Source: Dactylosporangium sp040689395
Lineage (GTDB): Bacteria > Actinomycetota > Actinomycetes > Mycobacteriales > Micromonosporaceae
Assembly: GCF_040689395.1 (NCBI RefSeq)
Contig: NZ_JBFAZX010000005.1
Span: forward strand, 310,001-374,000
Length of the DNA: 64,000 nt
Direction of reading: 5' to 3'
The notes below the pieces were generated by a model, which searched no databases, was not told where the DNA came from, and worked only from the letters and a program-made list of their open reading frames with translations. Position numbers and translations under genes: made by a program. Numbering within the stretch: the first letter of the stretch is position 1; the number at the start of each line of letters is the position of its first letter. Positions 41,373 through 49,969 of this stretch are shown piece by piece.

Positions 41373-41849
41373 ATGGACACCTCGGTTCAGAAGTTGGAAA
41401 TGTCACCCATCGGGATCCAGCGGATCGACCACGTCGGCATCGCAGTGGCGGACCTTGACGAGGCCATCGCCTTCTACGCCCGCGTGTTCGGCATGCGCTG
41501 CGTGCACGAGGAGGTCAACGAGGCGCAGGGCGTGCGCGAGGCCATGCTCTCGGTCGGCCCGACCCCCGAGGGCGGGTGCCTGCAGCTGCTCGCCCCGCTG
41601 TCACCCACCTCGACGATCGCCAAGTTCCTGGACCGCAGCGGGCCGGGCATGCAGCAGCTCGCCTACACGGTCGCCGACGTGGATGCCGCCTGCGCCGCGC
41701 TGCGCGAGCGCGGGGTGCGGTTGCTGTACGACGAGCCGCGCCCCGGCACGGCCGGATCCCGCATCAACTTCGTGCACCCGAAGGACGCCGGAGGCGTGCT
41801 CGTGGAGCTGGTCGAGCCGAATCGGGCAGGTTCGCACACGGACGCCTGA
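41373..41849 (+). CDS. mce: Methylmalonyl-CoA epimerase
   Basis: The protein is 158 aa with the glyoxalase/VOC fold. It starts IQRIDHVGIAVADLDEAI, with metal ligand His20, and ends with GGVLVELVEP carrying the last ligand Glu. EVNEAQGVREAML and SRINFVHPKDAGG are typical of the epimerase. The second His ligand, usually in a HH pair, is replaced: the segment reads GPGMQQLAYTV. It converts (S)- to (R)-methylmalonyl-CoA and probably ethylmalonyl-CoA. It is divergent from thiolase over a 74-bp promoter region; ATG 41400 is an alternative start. Confidence 0.93.
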   Translation: MDTSVQKLEMSPIGIQRIDHVGIAVADLDEAIAFYARVFGMRCVHEEVNEAQGVREAMLSVGPTPEGGCLQLLAPLSPTSTIAKFLDRSGPGMQQLAYTVADVDAACAALRERGVRLLYDEPRPGTAGSRINFVHPKDAGGVLVELVEPNRAGSHTDA

Positions 41850-41886
41850 GCCGGCCGATGCAGTTCTTCACATACCGGTGCCGGGA

Positions 41887-41901
41887 TTAGCTACCGTTCA
41901 G
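41887..41901 (+). promoter_or_regulatory. Shared C4-acyl-CoA motif, site C (ccr promoter)
   Basis: The plus strand reads TTAGCTACCGTTCAG, followed by TAAC. It lies about 105 bp upstream of the ccr start. It shares 12 to 13 of 15 positions with sites A and B, in the same orientation relative to the gene. Confidence 0.5.
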
Positions 41902-42006
41902 TAACATTGGGTCCGAGGGGCCGAGATGTGTTGCCGACCCCATGGCCGTCCACCCGCTTGCGCGGCGACGCTGCCACAACAACCTTTCGGACGTTAGGAG
42001 CCGACG

Positions 42007-43356
42007 GTGCAGCACATCCTCGACGCGATCATGCAGGCGGAAGGGACACCCGACCCCGCCGCCGAGCTGCGCGCCGTGGCGGACCTGCCGGTGCCCACCA
42101 GCTACCGGGGCATGGTCGTGCGGGCCGAAGAGGCCGGCATGTTCGACGGGCTCACCACGCGCGAGAAGGACCCACGCAAGTCCCTGCACGTGCAGGAGGT
42201 GCCCACGCCCGAGGTCGGGCCCGGCGAGGCGCTCATCGCCGTGATGGGCAGCGCGGTCAACTACAACACCGTCTGGACCTCGATCTTCGAGCCGGTCTCG
42301 ACGTTCGGGTTCCTGCAGCGCTACGGCAGGCTGAACTCCCTGAGCCGGCGCCACGACCTGCCGTATCACGTGGTCGGCTCCGACGCCGCCGGGGTGGTGC
42401 TGCGGGTGGGCCCGGGGGTGAGCAAGTGGAAGCCGGGCGACGAGGTGGTCGCGCACTGCCTCAGCGTGGAGCTGGAGGACGCGGCGGGCCACGACGACAC
42501 CATGCTCGACCCCCAGCAGCGCATCTGGGGGTTCGAGACCAACTACGGCGGCCTGGCCGAACTCGCGCTGGTCAAGGCCAACCAGCTGATGCCCAAGCCG
42601 GCGCACCTGTCGTGGGAGGAGGCGGCCTGCCCCGGGCTGGTCAACTCGACCGCCTACCGGCAGCTCGTCTCCCATCACGGCGCGCGGATGAAGCAGGGCG
42701 ACACCGTACTCATCTGGGGCGCCTCCGGCGGACTGGGCTCCTACGCGGTGCAGTTCGCGCTCAACGGCGGCGCGACGCCGGTCTGCGTGGTCTCCAGCCC
42801 GCAGAAGGCCGAGCTGTGCCGGGCCACGGGCGCCGAGTTCGTCATCGACCGGTCCTCGTATCACTTCTGGAAGGACGAACAGACCCAGGACACCGCCGAG
42901 TGGCGCCGCTTCGGCGCCGAGATCCGCGCCCTGACCGGCGGTGAGGACCCCGACATCGTGTTCGAGCACCCCGGGCGGGAGACGTTCGGGGCGAGCGTCT
43001 TCGTGGCCAAGCGCGGCGGCACGATCGTCACGTGCGCCTCGACATCGGGGTTCATGCATCAGTACGACAATCGGTACCTCTGGATGAACCTCAAGCGCAT
43101 CGTCGGCAGCCACTTCGCGAACTACCGCGAGGCGTGGGAGGCCAACCGGTTGATCGCCCGCGGGCGAATCCATCCGACACTGTCGCGCTCGTACCCGCTC
43201 GAGCAGACCGGGCAGGCGGCGTATGACGTGCACCGCAACCTGCACCAGGGCAAAGTCGGCGTGCTGTGCCTGGCGCCCGCAGAGGGCCTCGGGGTCCGCG
43301 ACCCGCGGCTGCGGGCCCGCCACGAGCAGGCGATCAACCGTTTCCGCGACCGGTAG
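42007..43356 (+). CDS. ccrA: Crotonyl-CoA carboxylase/reductase
   Basis: At 449 aa it is the standard length for Ccr. It is an MDR-type reductase that uses NADPH and CO2 to turn crotonyl-CoA into ethylmalonyl-CoA, or butyryl-CoA without CO2. The N-terminal cap and GroES-like domain contain VVGSDAAGVVLRVGPGVSKW. The NADPH site is IWGASGGLGSYAVQFA. Ccr-specific stretches SRRHDLPYHVVGSDA, STSGFMHQYDNRYLWMNLK and RGRIHPTLS are all present. GTG 42007 is preceded by TAGGAG at the right spacing. This is the key enzyme of the ethylmalonyl-CoA pathway and a source of polyketide extender units. Confidence 0.96.
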   Translation: MQHILDAIMQAEGTPDPAAELRAVADLPVPTSYRGMVVRAEEAGMFDGLTTREKDPRKSLHVQEVPTPEVGPGEALIAVMGSAVNYNTVWTSIFEPVSTFGFLQRYGRLNSLSRRHDLPYHVVGSDAAGVVLRVGPGVSKWKPGDEVVAHCLSVELEDAAGHDDTMLDPQQRIWGFETNYGGLAELALVKANQLMPKPAHLSWEEAACPGLVNSTAYRQLVSHHGARMKQGDTVLIWGASGGLGSYAVQFALNGGATPVCVVSSPQKAELCRATGAEFVIDRSSYHFWKDEQTQDTAEWRRFGAEIRALTGGEDPDIVFEHPGRETFGASVFVAKRGGTIVTCASTSGFMHQYDNRYLWMNLKRIVGSHFANYREAWEANRLIARGRIHPTLSRSYPLEQTGQAAYDVHRNLHQGKVGVLCLAPAEGLGVRDPRLRARHEQAINRFRDR

Positions 43357-43441
43357 GGCCGGTCCTCGACCCCGCACCGGGGCTGGTCACAGCGCGGTGA
43401 CCTCCCCGGCGCGGCCATTTCACCCACCCCTGCGACCATGC

Positions 43442-43477
43442 GACACGCCCATAAAGCAGGACAAAACCTGGCGTGTC
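43442..43477. promoter_or_regulatory. Inverted repeat upstream of first coiled-coil scaffold gene
   Basis: GACACGCC (43442-43449) and GGCGTGTC (43470-43477) are perfect 8-bp arms with a 20-nt AT-richer spacer. The element lies about 90 bp before the start of the scaffold gene. A similar layout precedes the second scaffold gene. Confidence 0.45.
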
Positions 43478-43567
43478 CAAGCCCGCCGAAGTTGACCATG
43501 GAAGCCTCACGGAAGTTAGCCGTCGTACCCTTGCGAAGGCCCCCGGGTGGTCTGCGAGTATGTGCCA

Positions 43568-44803
43568 ATGCCCCAGCAGCAGTCCTCGGTTGACTTCTTC
43601 CAAAACGGCTCGGATCACGAAGAGCTGAGCGTCGTCCTGCGCGGCTATGACCGCCAGCAGGTCGACAGCAAGCTGCAGCGCATCAACGCGCAGCTGCAGC
43701 AGGCCAATCAGGCCCGCGAAGAGGCCGAGGGCCGACTCGCCGAGTCCCAGCGGCGCGTCCGCCAGGCCGAGCAGCGCCTGGGCACGATGGAACAGAAGCT
43801 CAGCGACACGAACAAGCAGCTGGAAGAGAACAACCGGCCGACGCTGTCGGGCCTGGGCACCCGGGTCGAGCAGATCTTGCGCCTGGCCGAGGAGCAGGCC
43901 AACGACCACCGGGGCGAGGCGAAGCGCGATTCCGAGGGCATCATCTCCGCGGCCCGGCTGGAGGCCCGCGAGATCACCGACAAGGCGCGCGCCGAGTCCG
44001 CCGCCATGAAGGCGACCGCCGAGCGCGAGGCCGGCAACCTGCGCACCGCCGCCGAGCGTGAGGCCGCCGAGGTCCGGGTGCAGGCCCGGCGCGAGGCCGA
44101 CACGCTGCGGGCCGACGCGGAGCGCGAGACCAAGCAGCTGCGCACCGCCACCGCGCACGAGGTCGCCGAGCTCAAGGCGACCGTCGAGCGCGAGGTCGCG
44201 ACGCTGCGGGCCACCGCCGAGCGGGAGATCACCCAGCTGCGCGCCAAGGCCGCCCGCGAGGCCGAGGAGAAGCGCGCCGAGGCGACCAAGCTGCTGACCG
44301 ACGCGCGCGACAAGCGCGACAAGGACCTGCAGTCCCTCGCGGTGGAGATCGCCGAGCGGCAGGAGAAGGCCGAGCGCGAGGAGTCCGCGCGCCACGCCTC
44401 CGCCGTCGCCGCCACCCAGAAGCTGGTCACCGAGGCCGAGGGGCGCGCCCGGGCGGCCGAGGAGCGGGCCAAGGAGATCGAGCAGCGCGCCGAGACGCGC
44501 CGCGTCGAGTCCGAGCGCGTGGCCGCCGAGACGATCGACAAATCGAAGAACCTCGCCGACAAGACGGTGAACGAGGCCCGCGCCGAGGCTCACCGGGTGC
44601 TCAGCGAGGCCCGCACCGAGGCGGAGGAGACGACCCAGCGGGCCCGGCGCGAGGTCGAGGACCTCACGCGCCAGAAGGACGCGGTCACCTCGCAGCTGGG
44701 GCAGATGCTCTCCGGCCTGGCCGGGATCATGCCCACGGCACCTCTGCAGGGCGGCGACGCCAAGAAGGGCAAGTCGGGCGACGGCGAGAAAGTCACCGCC
44801 TGA
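43568..44803 (+). CDS. DivIVA/Scy/FilP-like coiled-coil scaffold protein (first)
   Basis: The protein is 411 aa from ATG 43568; GTG 43547 is an alternative with a GAAGG ahead of it. The N-terminal segment ELSVVLRGYDRQQVDSKL is the DivIVA-like motif shared by actinomycete polarity scaffolds. Residues about 40-390 are almost uninterrupted coiled coil, Ala/Glu/Arg rich with heptads such as AEREAGNLRTAAEREAAEVR. The tail is short and basic. Such proteins (Scy, FilP and relatives) assemble filaments near hyphal tips or septa. It is followed 121 bp later by a longer paralogue. Confidence 0.85.
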   Translation: MPQQQSSVDFFQNGSDHEELSVVLRGYDRQQVDSKLQRINAQLQQANQAREEAEGRLAESQRRVRQAEQRLGTMEQKLSDTNKQLEENNRPTLSGLGTRVEQILRLAEEQANDHRGEAKRDSEGIISAARLEAREITDKARAESAAMKATAEREAGNLRTAAEREAAEVRVQARREADTLRADAERETKQLRTATAHEVAELKATVEREVATLRATAEREITQLRAKAAREAEEKRAEATKLLTDARDKRDKDLQSLAVEIAERQEKAEREESARHASAVAATQKLVTEAEGRARAAEERAKEIEQRAETRRVESERVAAETIDKSKNLADKTVNEARAEAHRVLSEARTEAEETTQRARREVEDLTRQKDAVTSQLGQMLSGLAGIMPTAPLQGGDAKKGKSGDGEKVTA

Positions 44804-44861
44804 CAGTGCGGGTCGCGGCGGTCGTGCCGCTTCTCGGGTCATTCACGGGGAGTTCGACCGC

Positions 44862-44904
44862 ACGTCCCGCCATGCGCAGTGTGTAATTGCGTGTGGCGGG
44901 ACGT
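44862..44904. promoter_or_regulatory. 11-bp inverted repeat just upstream of second scaffold gene
   Basis: ACGTCCCGCCA (44862-44872) and TGGCGGGACGT (44894-44904) are perfect arms with a 21-nt spacer. The right arm ends 20 bp before the ATG, so the element can act as a DNA operator or an mRNA hairpin near the ribosome-binding site (GAGGATGGG). Confidence 0.6.
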
Positions 44905-44924
44905 TGCGTGTGAGGATGGGTGTT

Positions 44925-47198
44925 ATGTCAGACGGCCGCGACCTCTTCAACGCGGGCACGGGAGTGTCCTCGGAACCTGACTTCGAGACCGCGATCCGGG
45001 GTTACCGGCGGGATCAGGTCGACAAATACTGGACCCAGTCCGAGAACGAGATCGCCGCGCTGAGGCTCGAGAACGAGGAGGTGTGGGGCCAGGTTCACGC
45101 CCTCACCTCACAGGTCCAAGACCTGCAGTCGGAGCTCGCCGAGCAGCGCCGCAACGTGCCCACCCAGAACGAGGTCGTCTCGTTCCGCCACCTCGGCCCG
45201 CGCGTCGAAGTGATCCTCGGCCTCGCCGAGGATCAGGCCGCCGACATCCGCTCCAGCGCCGCGCAGGAGATCGCCGACCTGCGCGGCGAGGCCGAGCGCC
45301 TGCTCGCCGAGGCCCGCAACCGCGCCACCAAGGCCAGCGAGGACTTCGAGCTGGCCCTGAACGCCCGTCGCGCCGAGGAGGAGCGCGCCGTGAGCCGGCG
45401 CCGCTCCGAGCTGGACGCCGAGTCACGCGCGATCGAGGAGCGCGGCACCCAGGCCCGGGATGAGGCCGAGCGCCTCGTCGCCGCCGCGCACGGCGAGGCC
45501 CAGCGCGTCACCCAGACCACCACCGCCCAGCTCGAGCGGGCCCGCGCCGAGGCCGAGCGGCACGCCCACGGGGTGCGCACCGCGGCCGAGCAGCACGCCG
45601 CGAACGAACGCGCCGAGGCCGAGCAGCATGTCCACTCCCTGCGCTCCGCCGCCGAGCGGGAGACCGCCGGCGCCAAGTCGCACGCCGCCGCGATCGTCGC
45701 GCAGGCCCAGGAGCAGGCCGCCACGCTCAAGGCCCAGGCCAAGCACGAGGCCGACGCGCTCGCCGCGCAGGCACAGCAGGCCGCCGCGACGGTCGCCGCC
45801 AAGGCGCGGGAGGCCGCCGACGCCGTCGCGGCGCAGGCCCAGCAGCAGGCCGCGACCGTCGCCCGCCAGGCCCAGGAGGCCGCGGACGACCTGACCGCCC
45901 AGGCCGAGTGGGCCGCCGCTGAAGCCGCGGAGCAGGCCAGTCTCAAGCTCGATGCGGAGACCAAAGCGGCCAAGCAGGAGGCGGACGCCCGGCTCGCCGC
46001 GCACCGCGCCACGCTGGAGCAGGAGCTGCGCGACCTGCGCTCGGCCCATGACGCGGAGCTCGCCGAGCAGCGGGCCGCCGCCTCCACCGAGGCCGACCGC
46101 CTCCGCGAGGCCACGAAGGCCGAGACCGAGAAGCAGCTGGCCACCGCCGCCGGCGCGGCCGACGACCTGCGCGCGGCCGCGGCTTCCGCGGCCGACGACC
46201 TGCGCGCCGCCGCGGCCACCGAGGCCGAACGCGTCCGCGCGGCCGCGGCCTCCGCGGCCGACGACCTGCGCGCCGCCGCGGCCATTGAGGCCGAAGGCGT
46301 CCGCGCCGCCGCCACGACCGAGGCCGCCGGTGCCCGCGCCGTGGCCGTGGCCGAGCGCGAGAGGGCCCGCCTGGCGGCCGCCGCGGAGACCGACAAGATC
46401 CGCGCGGCGGCCACGGCCGAGGCGGAGGCGCTGAGGACCCGCGTCGAGGCCTTCGAGTCCGAGGCCGAGCAGCTGCGCACGGCCGTCGCGGAGACCGAGA
46501 AGATCCGCGCGGCGGCCACGGCCGAGGGGCGGGCGCTGAAGACCCGCGCCGAGGCCTTCAAGTCCGAAGCCGAGCAGCTGCGCACGGCCGCCGCCAAGTC
46601 CGAGGCGCTGAAGACCCGGGTCGAGGCCCTTGAGGCCGAGGCCGAGCAGCTGCGCGCGGCCGCCGCCGAGGCCGAAGCGCTGAAGGCCCGGGTCGAGGCG
46701 CTCGAGTCCGAGGCCGAGTCGGCCACCGAGCGGACGGTGGCACTCGACGCCGTGACGGCCGACGCCGGCGCCGCCGCCGAGAAGGCCGCCGCTGAGGCCG
46801 CCGCGAAGGCTGAGGCCGCCACGAAGGCCGCCGCCAAGGCGGAGCGCGAGGCCAAGACGAAGGCGGACAGGGCCACGAAGCGCCTCACCGAGGTAGAGGC
46901 GAGGCTGGCCGAGGCCCAGTCTCAGGAGGCCGCGCTGCACGAGCGCCTGAAGGAATCCGCCGAGGCCGAGCGCCGCGTCGCCGAGCTGCGCGAGCAGGAG
47001 GCCGAGCTCACCGCCCAGCTGCAGCGCCTGCGGGATCAGGAGACGGAGCTCACGAGCAAGGTCGCCACGTCCGAGACGGAGCTGACGGCCCAGGGCGCCT
47101 CTGCCGAGGACCGTCTGGCCGAGCTCAACCAGGAGCTGTCCGCCGCCGCACCGAAGAACGGCAAGGTGACCGCGGACGCCGCCAACGGCACCCGCTGA
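44925..47198 (+). CDS. Scy/FilP-like giant coiled-coil scaffold protein (second)
   Basis: The protein is 757 aa from ATG 44925, with GAGGATGGG upstream. The N-terminus has the same polarity motif (FETAIRGYRRDQVDKYWTQ). A first coiled coil (about 40-80) is followed by a break and then a very long coiled coil to about 740. Internal repeats are evident: AQAQQAAATVA-type units at about 275-325, ASAADDLRAAAATEAE units at about 405-450, and about 20-residue units on the theme TRVEAFESEAEQLRTA at about 500-600. It is a paralogue of the preceding gene. Cytoskeletal or polar-growth scaffolding is inferred from the family. Confidence 0.85.
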   Translation: MSDGRDLFNAGTGVSSEPDFETAIRGYRRDQVDKYWTQSENEIAALRLENEEVWGQVHALTSQVQDLQSELAEQRRNVPTQNEVVSFRHLGPRVEVILGLAEDQAADIRSSAAQEIADLRGEAERLLAEARNRATKASEDFELALNARRAEEERAVSRRRSELDAESRAIEERGTQARDEAERLVAAAHGEAQRVTQTTTAQLERARAEAERHAHGVRTAAEQHAANERAEAEQHVHSLRSAAERETAGAKSHAAAIVAQAQEQAATLKAQAKHEADALAAQAQQAAATVAAKAREAADAVAAQAQQQAATVARQAQEAADDLTAQAEWAAAEAAEQASLKLDAETKAAKQEADARLAAHRATLEQELRDLRSAHDAELAEQRAAASTEADRLREATKAETEKQLATAAGAADDLRAAAASAADDLRAAAATEAERVRAAAASAADDLRAAAAIEAEGVRAAATTEAAGARAVAVAERERARLAAAAETDKIRAAATAEAEALRTRVEAFESEAEQLRTAVAETEKIRAAATAEGRALKTRAEAFKSEAEQLRTAAAKSEALKTRVEALEAEAEQLRAAAAEAEALKARVEALESEAESATERTVALDAVTADAGAAAEKAAAEAAAKAEAATKAAAKAEREAKTKADRATKRLTEVEARLAEAQSQEAALHERLKESAEAERRVAELREQEAELTAQLQRLRDQETELTSKVATSETELTAQGASAEDRLAELNQELSAAAPKNGKVTADAANGTR

Positions 47199-47207
47199 CC
47201 GGCGCCA

Positions 47208-47295
47208 GTCCCGCGCGCGGTCGAAGACCACGCGCGGGACACCACACCGTGTGACAAGCGCACGGCCCGGCGCACTGGGGCGGGCCGGGCCGTGC
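47208..47295. terminator. Double hairpin terminator between scaffold and PIG-L genes
   Basis: Two perfect hairpins stand in series: GTCCCGCGCG (47208-47217) with its complement at 47231-47240, and GCACGGCCCGGC (47260-47271) with its complement at 47284-47295. They separate the convergent scaffold operon and the polysaccharide locus and can serve both strands. Confidence 0.78.
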
Positions 47296-47304
47296 CGGGT
47301 GGGA

Positions 47305-47937
47305 TCAGAAGGTGACGACCGACTTCGTGACCGTGTACGCCTCGGCGTAGTGGGCGCGGCACTCCATCCCCCGCAGGCGCGCCAGGCCCAGGAACACCTC
47401 GTCGTCCCACCAGTCGCGCGCCTTCTGCGACGGGAAGTGCTCGTGCAGCAGTGCCACCTTGCGGCGGCCCTGGTCCGGGGTCAGCGGGACGTAGAGGTTG
47501 CGCCGGGAGAGGTCGCCGTCCCACTTCGGGATCTCATAGTGCAGCACCAGGGAGTTGCGGAAGGCCGTCGAGGCCAGCGAGCCCAGCAGGCGGTGGTCCT
47601 GGTGGGCGTCGTCGGTTGACGGGGCCAGGACCAGGTCCGCCGTGCCGATGCGCGCGGCGGCCTCGACGATCTCCTTCGTGGCGTTCCAGTGCGCGGGCAA
47701 CCGGCCGTCGGGCAGGCTGTTCAGGTGGAACGTGAGCGAGCCGGCGTGGGACAGGAAGGCCGAGGCCGCCGCGCGGGCCTCCGCCTGCCGGTTCGGCACG
47801 CCGGTAGCCAGCACGTAGTCGACGGTGACGCCCTCGGGCAGGCAGAGCAGCAGGCCGCCGGTCGCGATCTCGATGTCGTCCGGGTGGGCGCCCAGGGCGA
47901 CGACCGACCGCACGCCGGCCAGGGAGAAGCCGATCAC
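47305..47937 (-). CDS. PIG-L family N-acetyl-sugar deacetylase
   Basis: The protein is 210 aa from GTG 47937, which overlaps the upstream nucleotidyltransferase stop (GTGA). The LmbE/PIG-L zinc motif is GAHPDDIEIATGG near 15-27, with the second site DAHQDHRLLGSL. The family removes N-acetyl groups from GlcNAc-type sugars on lipids, thiols or nucleotides. As the last gene of a three-gene sugar-tailoring operon it probably deacetylates an amino-sugar precursor or intermediate of the locus product. Confidence 0.92.
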   Translation of the reverse strand: MIGFSLAGVRSVVALGAHPDDIEIATGGLLLCLPEGVTVDYVLATGVPNRQAEARAAASAFLSHAGSLTFHLNSLPDGRLPAHWNATKEIVEAAARIGTADLVLAPSTDDAHQDHRLLGSLASTAFRNSLVLHYEIPKWDGDLSRRNLYVPLTPDQGRRKVALLHEHFPSQKARDWWDDEVFLGLARLRGMECRAHYAEAYTVTKSVVTF

Positions 47938-48728
47938 GAGACGGGTCCCCGCACGGCGTCCCAGAGCATCCACGGGCAGTTGCCGCTGTTGTACGCCTCC
48001 TCCATCTCCGCGCGGTCCTTGAAGGTGTCGACCGCGCGCCAGAAGCCGTCGTACTGCTGCGCCATCAGCCGCCGCTGCGGGATGAGCCGGTCGAAGGCGT
48101 GCGGCACCATGTCCTCGCCCTCCCGCAGCACGTCGAAGACGCCCGGGCGCAGGATGAAGTATCCGCCGTTCTCCCACGTCATGAGCTCGCGGAAGTCGCG
48201 CACCCGGGAGACCGCGCCATCGGCGTCCATCTCCACCACGTGATGGGTGGATACGGGCGGTACCGCGAGCATGCTCACGGTCGCCTCCGAGTTGCGGAAC
48301 CGCTCCACCATCTCCGGCAGCGGGGCGTCGGTGAGCGTGTCGGCGTAGTTGGCCAGGAACATCGGCTCGCCCTCGACGTATTTACGCACACGCATGAGCC
48401 GCTCGCCGATGGTGGCCTTGAGACCGGTGTCGATGAAGGTGATGTTCCAGCCGGTGATGTCCGTGGAGAACAGCTGGACGTCGCGGTCGCCGCCGGTGAG
48501 CGTGAAGTCGTTCGACAGCGTCTCGTCGTAGTGCAGGAAGTAGTCCTTGACGACGGCCGCGCCGTAGCCCAGGGCCAGGATGAAGTCGGTGTGTCCGAAG
48601 TGTGCGTAGTAGCGCATGACGTGCCACAGCAGCGGCCGGTCGCCGATCATCGCCATCGGCTTCGGCGCGTTGTTCGCCCCCTCACGCATGCGCATGCCGA
48701 GGCCACCACAGAACAGAACGACCTTCAT
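47934..48728 (-). CDS. Glucose-1-phosphate cytidylyltransferase-like nucleotidyltransferase
   Basis: The protein is 264 aa from ATG 48728. The nucleotidyltransferase loop is FCGGLGMRMREGANNAPKPM, followed by IGDRPLLWHVMRYYAHFG, closely matching RfbF (glucose-1-phosphate to CDP-glucose). Later motifs include LANYADTLTDAP and the product-site segment GGYFILRPGVFD. No CDP-glucose 4,6-dehydratase is present in the window, so the true nucleotide or sugar is open. It lies 8 bp after the methyltransferase gene and overlaps the PIG-L gene. Confidence 0.88.
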   Translation of the reverse strand: MKVVLFCGGLGMRMREGANNAPKPMAMIGDRPLLWHVMRYYAHFGHTDFILALGYGAAVVKDYFLHYDETLSNDFTLTGGDRDVQLFSTDITGWNITFIDTGLKATIGERLMRVRKYVEGEPMFLANYADTLTDAPLPEMVERFRNSEATVSMLAVPPVSTHHVVEMDADGAVSRVRDFRELMTWENGGYFILRPGVFDVLREGEDMVPHAFDRLIPQRRLMAQQYDGFWRAVDTFKDRAEMEEAYNSGNCPWMLWDAVRGPVS

Positions 48729-48736
48729 GTGCGGGA

Positions 48737-49969
48737 TTACCCCTCTACCTCGAGGACCGGGATCGGGTACACCAGCTTGCCGCCCCAGTCCTTGACGTAA
48801 GACAGCTGCGCGCTGATCTCGGTGCGCAGGTTCCACGGCAGGACCAGGACATAGTCGGGCCGGTCGGCAGCGATGCGCTCCGGCTCGTAGATCGGGATGT
48901 GCGTGCCCGGCAGAAACATGCCCTGCTTGTGCGGCGAGCGGTCGACCGTGTATTCGAGCAGGTCCTCACGGATGCCGCAGTGGTTGAGCAGTGTGTTGCC
49001 CTTGCCCGGGGCGCCGTATCCGACGACCCGCTTGCCCTCGGCGCGCGCCTGCATGAGGAACGTCAGCAGGTCCCGCTTGATGGTGAAGACCTCGTTCGCG
49101 AAGCCCATGTGGCCCTCAAGCGTGTGCAGGCCCGCCGCGGCCTCGGTCTCCAGCAACGTCTTGACGGCCAGCGACGGCTCGCCGGCAAACTCGGTGTGCT
49201 TGGCGTGGACCCGCAGTGAGCCGCCGTGCGTGGACAACTCCTCGACGTCGACGACGGCGAGCCCGCCCTTGGCCAGCGCCCGCGAGGCGGTCAGCAGCGA
49301 GAGGTACTGGTAGTGCTCGTGGTAGATGGTGTCGTACTGCCGCCGCTCGATCAGGCGCAGCAGGTGCGGGAACTCCAGGGTCACCAGGCCGTCGGGCTTG
49401 ACGAGGTTGGCGAGGCCCTGCGAGAAGCCGATGATGTCCGGAATATGCGCGTAGACGTTGTTCGCGGCCACGAGATCCGCGCGTCCGTATTGTTCTGCGA
49501 CGGCCGCCCCTGTTTCCGGCCCGAGAAAGCAGACCTCCGTCCGGACGCCCTTTTCCCGCGCGACCGCCGCGACATTTCCGGCCGGCTCGACGCCGATGAC
49601 CGGAATACCCGCGGCCACAAAGTGCTGCAGAAGGTACCCGTCATTACTGGCCACCTCGGCGACCAGACTGTCGGCCGTTAGGCCGAGCTTCTGTGTCATC
49701 GCGACCGCGTAGCGGCGGGCATGCTCGACCCACGACGTCGAGTAGGAGGAGAAGTAGAGGTAATCGGAGAAGATGTCCTCGCCCGCGACATATGCCGGAA
49801 GCTGCACCATGAGGCAGTCGGAGCAGATACGCACGTGCAGCGGGTAGAACGTCTCTGCCGCGTCTACCTTATCGGCCGGGACGTAGCTCTCGCAGAGCGG
49901 GGACATCCCCAGGTCGACGAAGGTCTCGGTAAGATCAGCTCCACACAGCCGGCACGAGACTGCGGACAT
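48737..49969 (-). CDS. Sugar C-methyltransferase (TylC3/NovU-type)
   Basis: The protein is 410 aa from ATG 49969, with GAGGGGGAACGC before it; earlier in-frame starts are shadows. The N-terminal zinc domain has CRLCG and RICSDC. The SAM fold carries VAEVASNDGYLLQHF. The family catalytic stretch DTIYHEHYQYLS (Tyr/His/Glu/His) follows in LIERRQYDTIYHEH. The C-terminal Rossmann-like domain has VVGYGAPGKGNTLLNHCG. Relatives C-methylate nucleotide-activated deoxyhexoses at C3. It heads the minus-strand operon opposite the SDR gene. Confidence 0.9.
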   Translation of the reverse strand: MSAVSCRLCGADLTETFVDLGMSPLCESYVPADKVDAAETFYPLHVRICSDCLMVQLPAYVAGEDIFSDYLYFSSYSTSWVEHARRYAVAMTQKLGLTADSLVAEVASNDGYLLQHFVAAGIPVIGVEPAGNVAAVAREKGVRTEVCFLGPETGAAVAEQYGRADLVAANNVYAHIPDIIGFSQGLANLVKPDGLVTLEFPHLLRLIERRQYDTIYHEHYQYLSLLTASRALAKGGLAVVDVEELSTHGGSLRVHAKHTEFAGEPSLAVKTLLETEAAAGLHTLEGHMGFANEVFTIKRDLLTFLMQARAEGKRVVGYGAPGKGNTLLNHCGIREDLLEYTVDRSPHKQGMFLPGTHIPIYEPERIAADRPDYVLVLPWNLRTEISAQLSYVKDWGGKLVYPIPVLEVEG

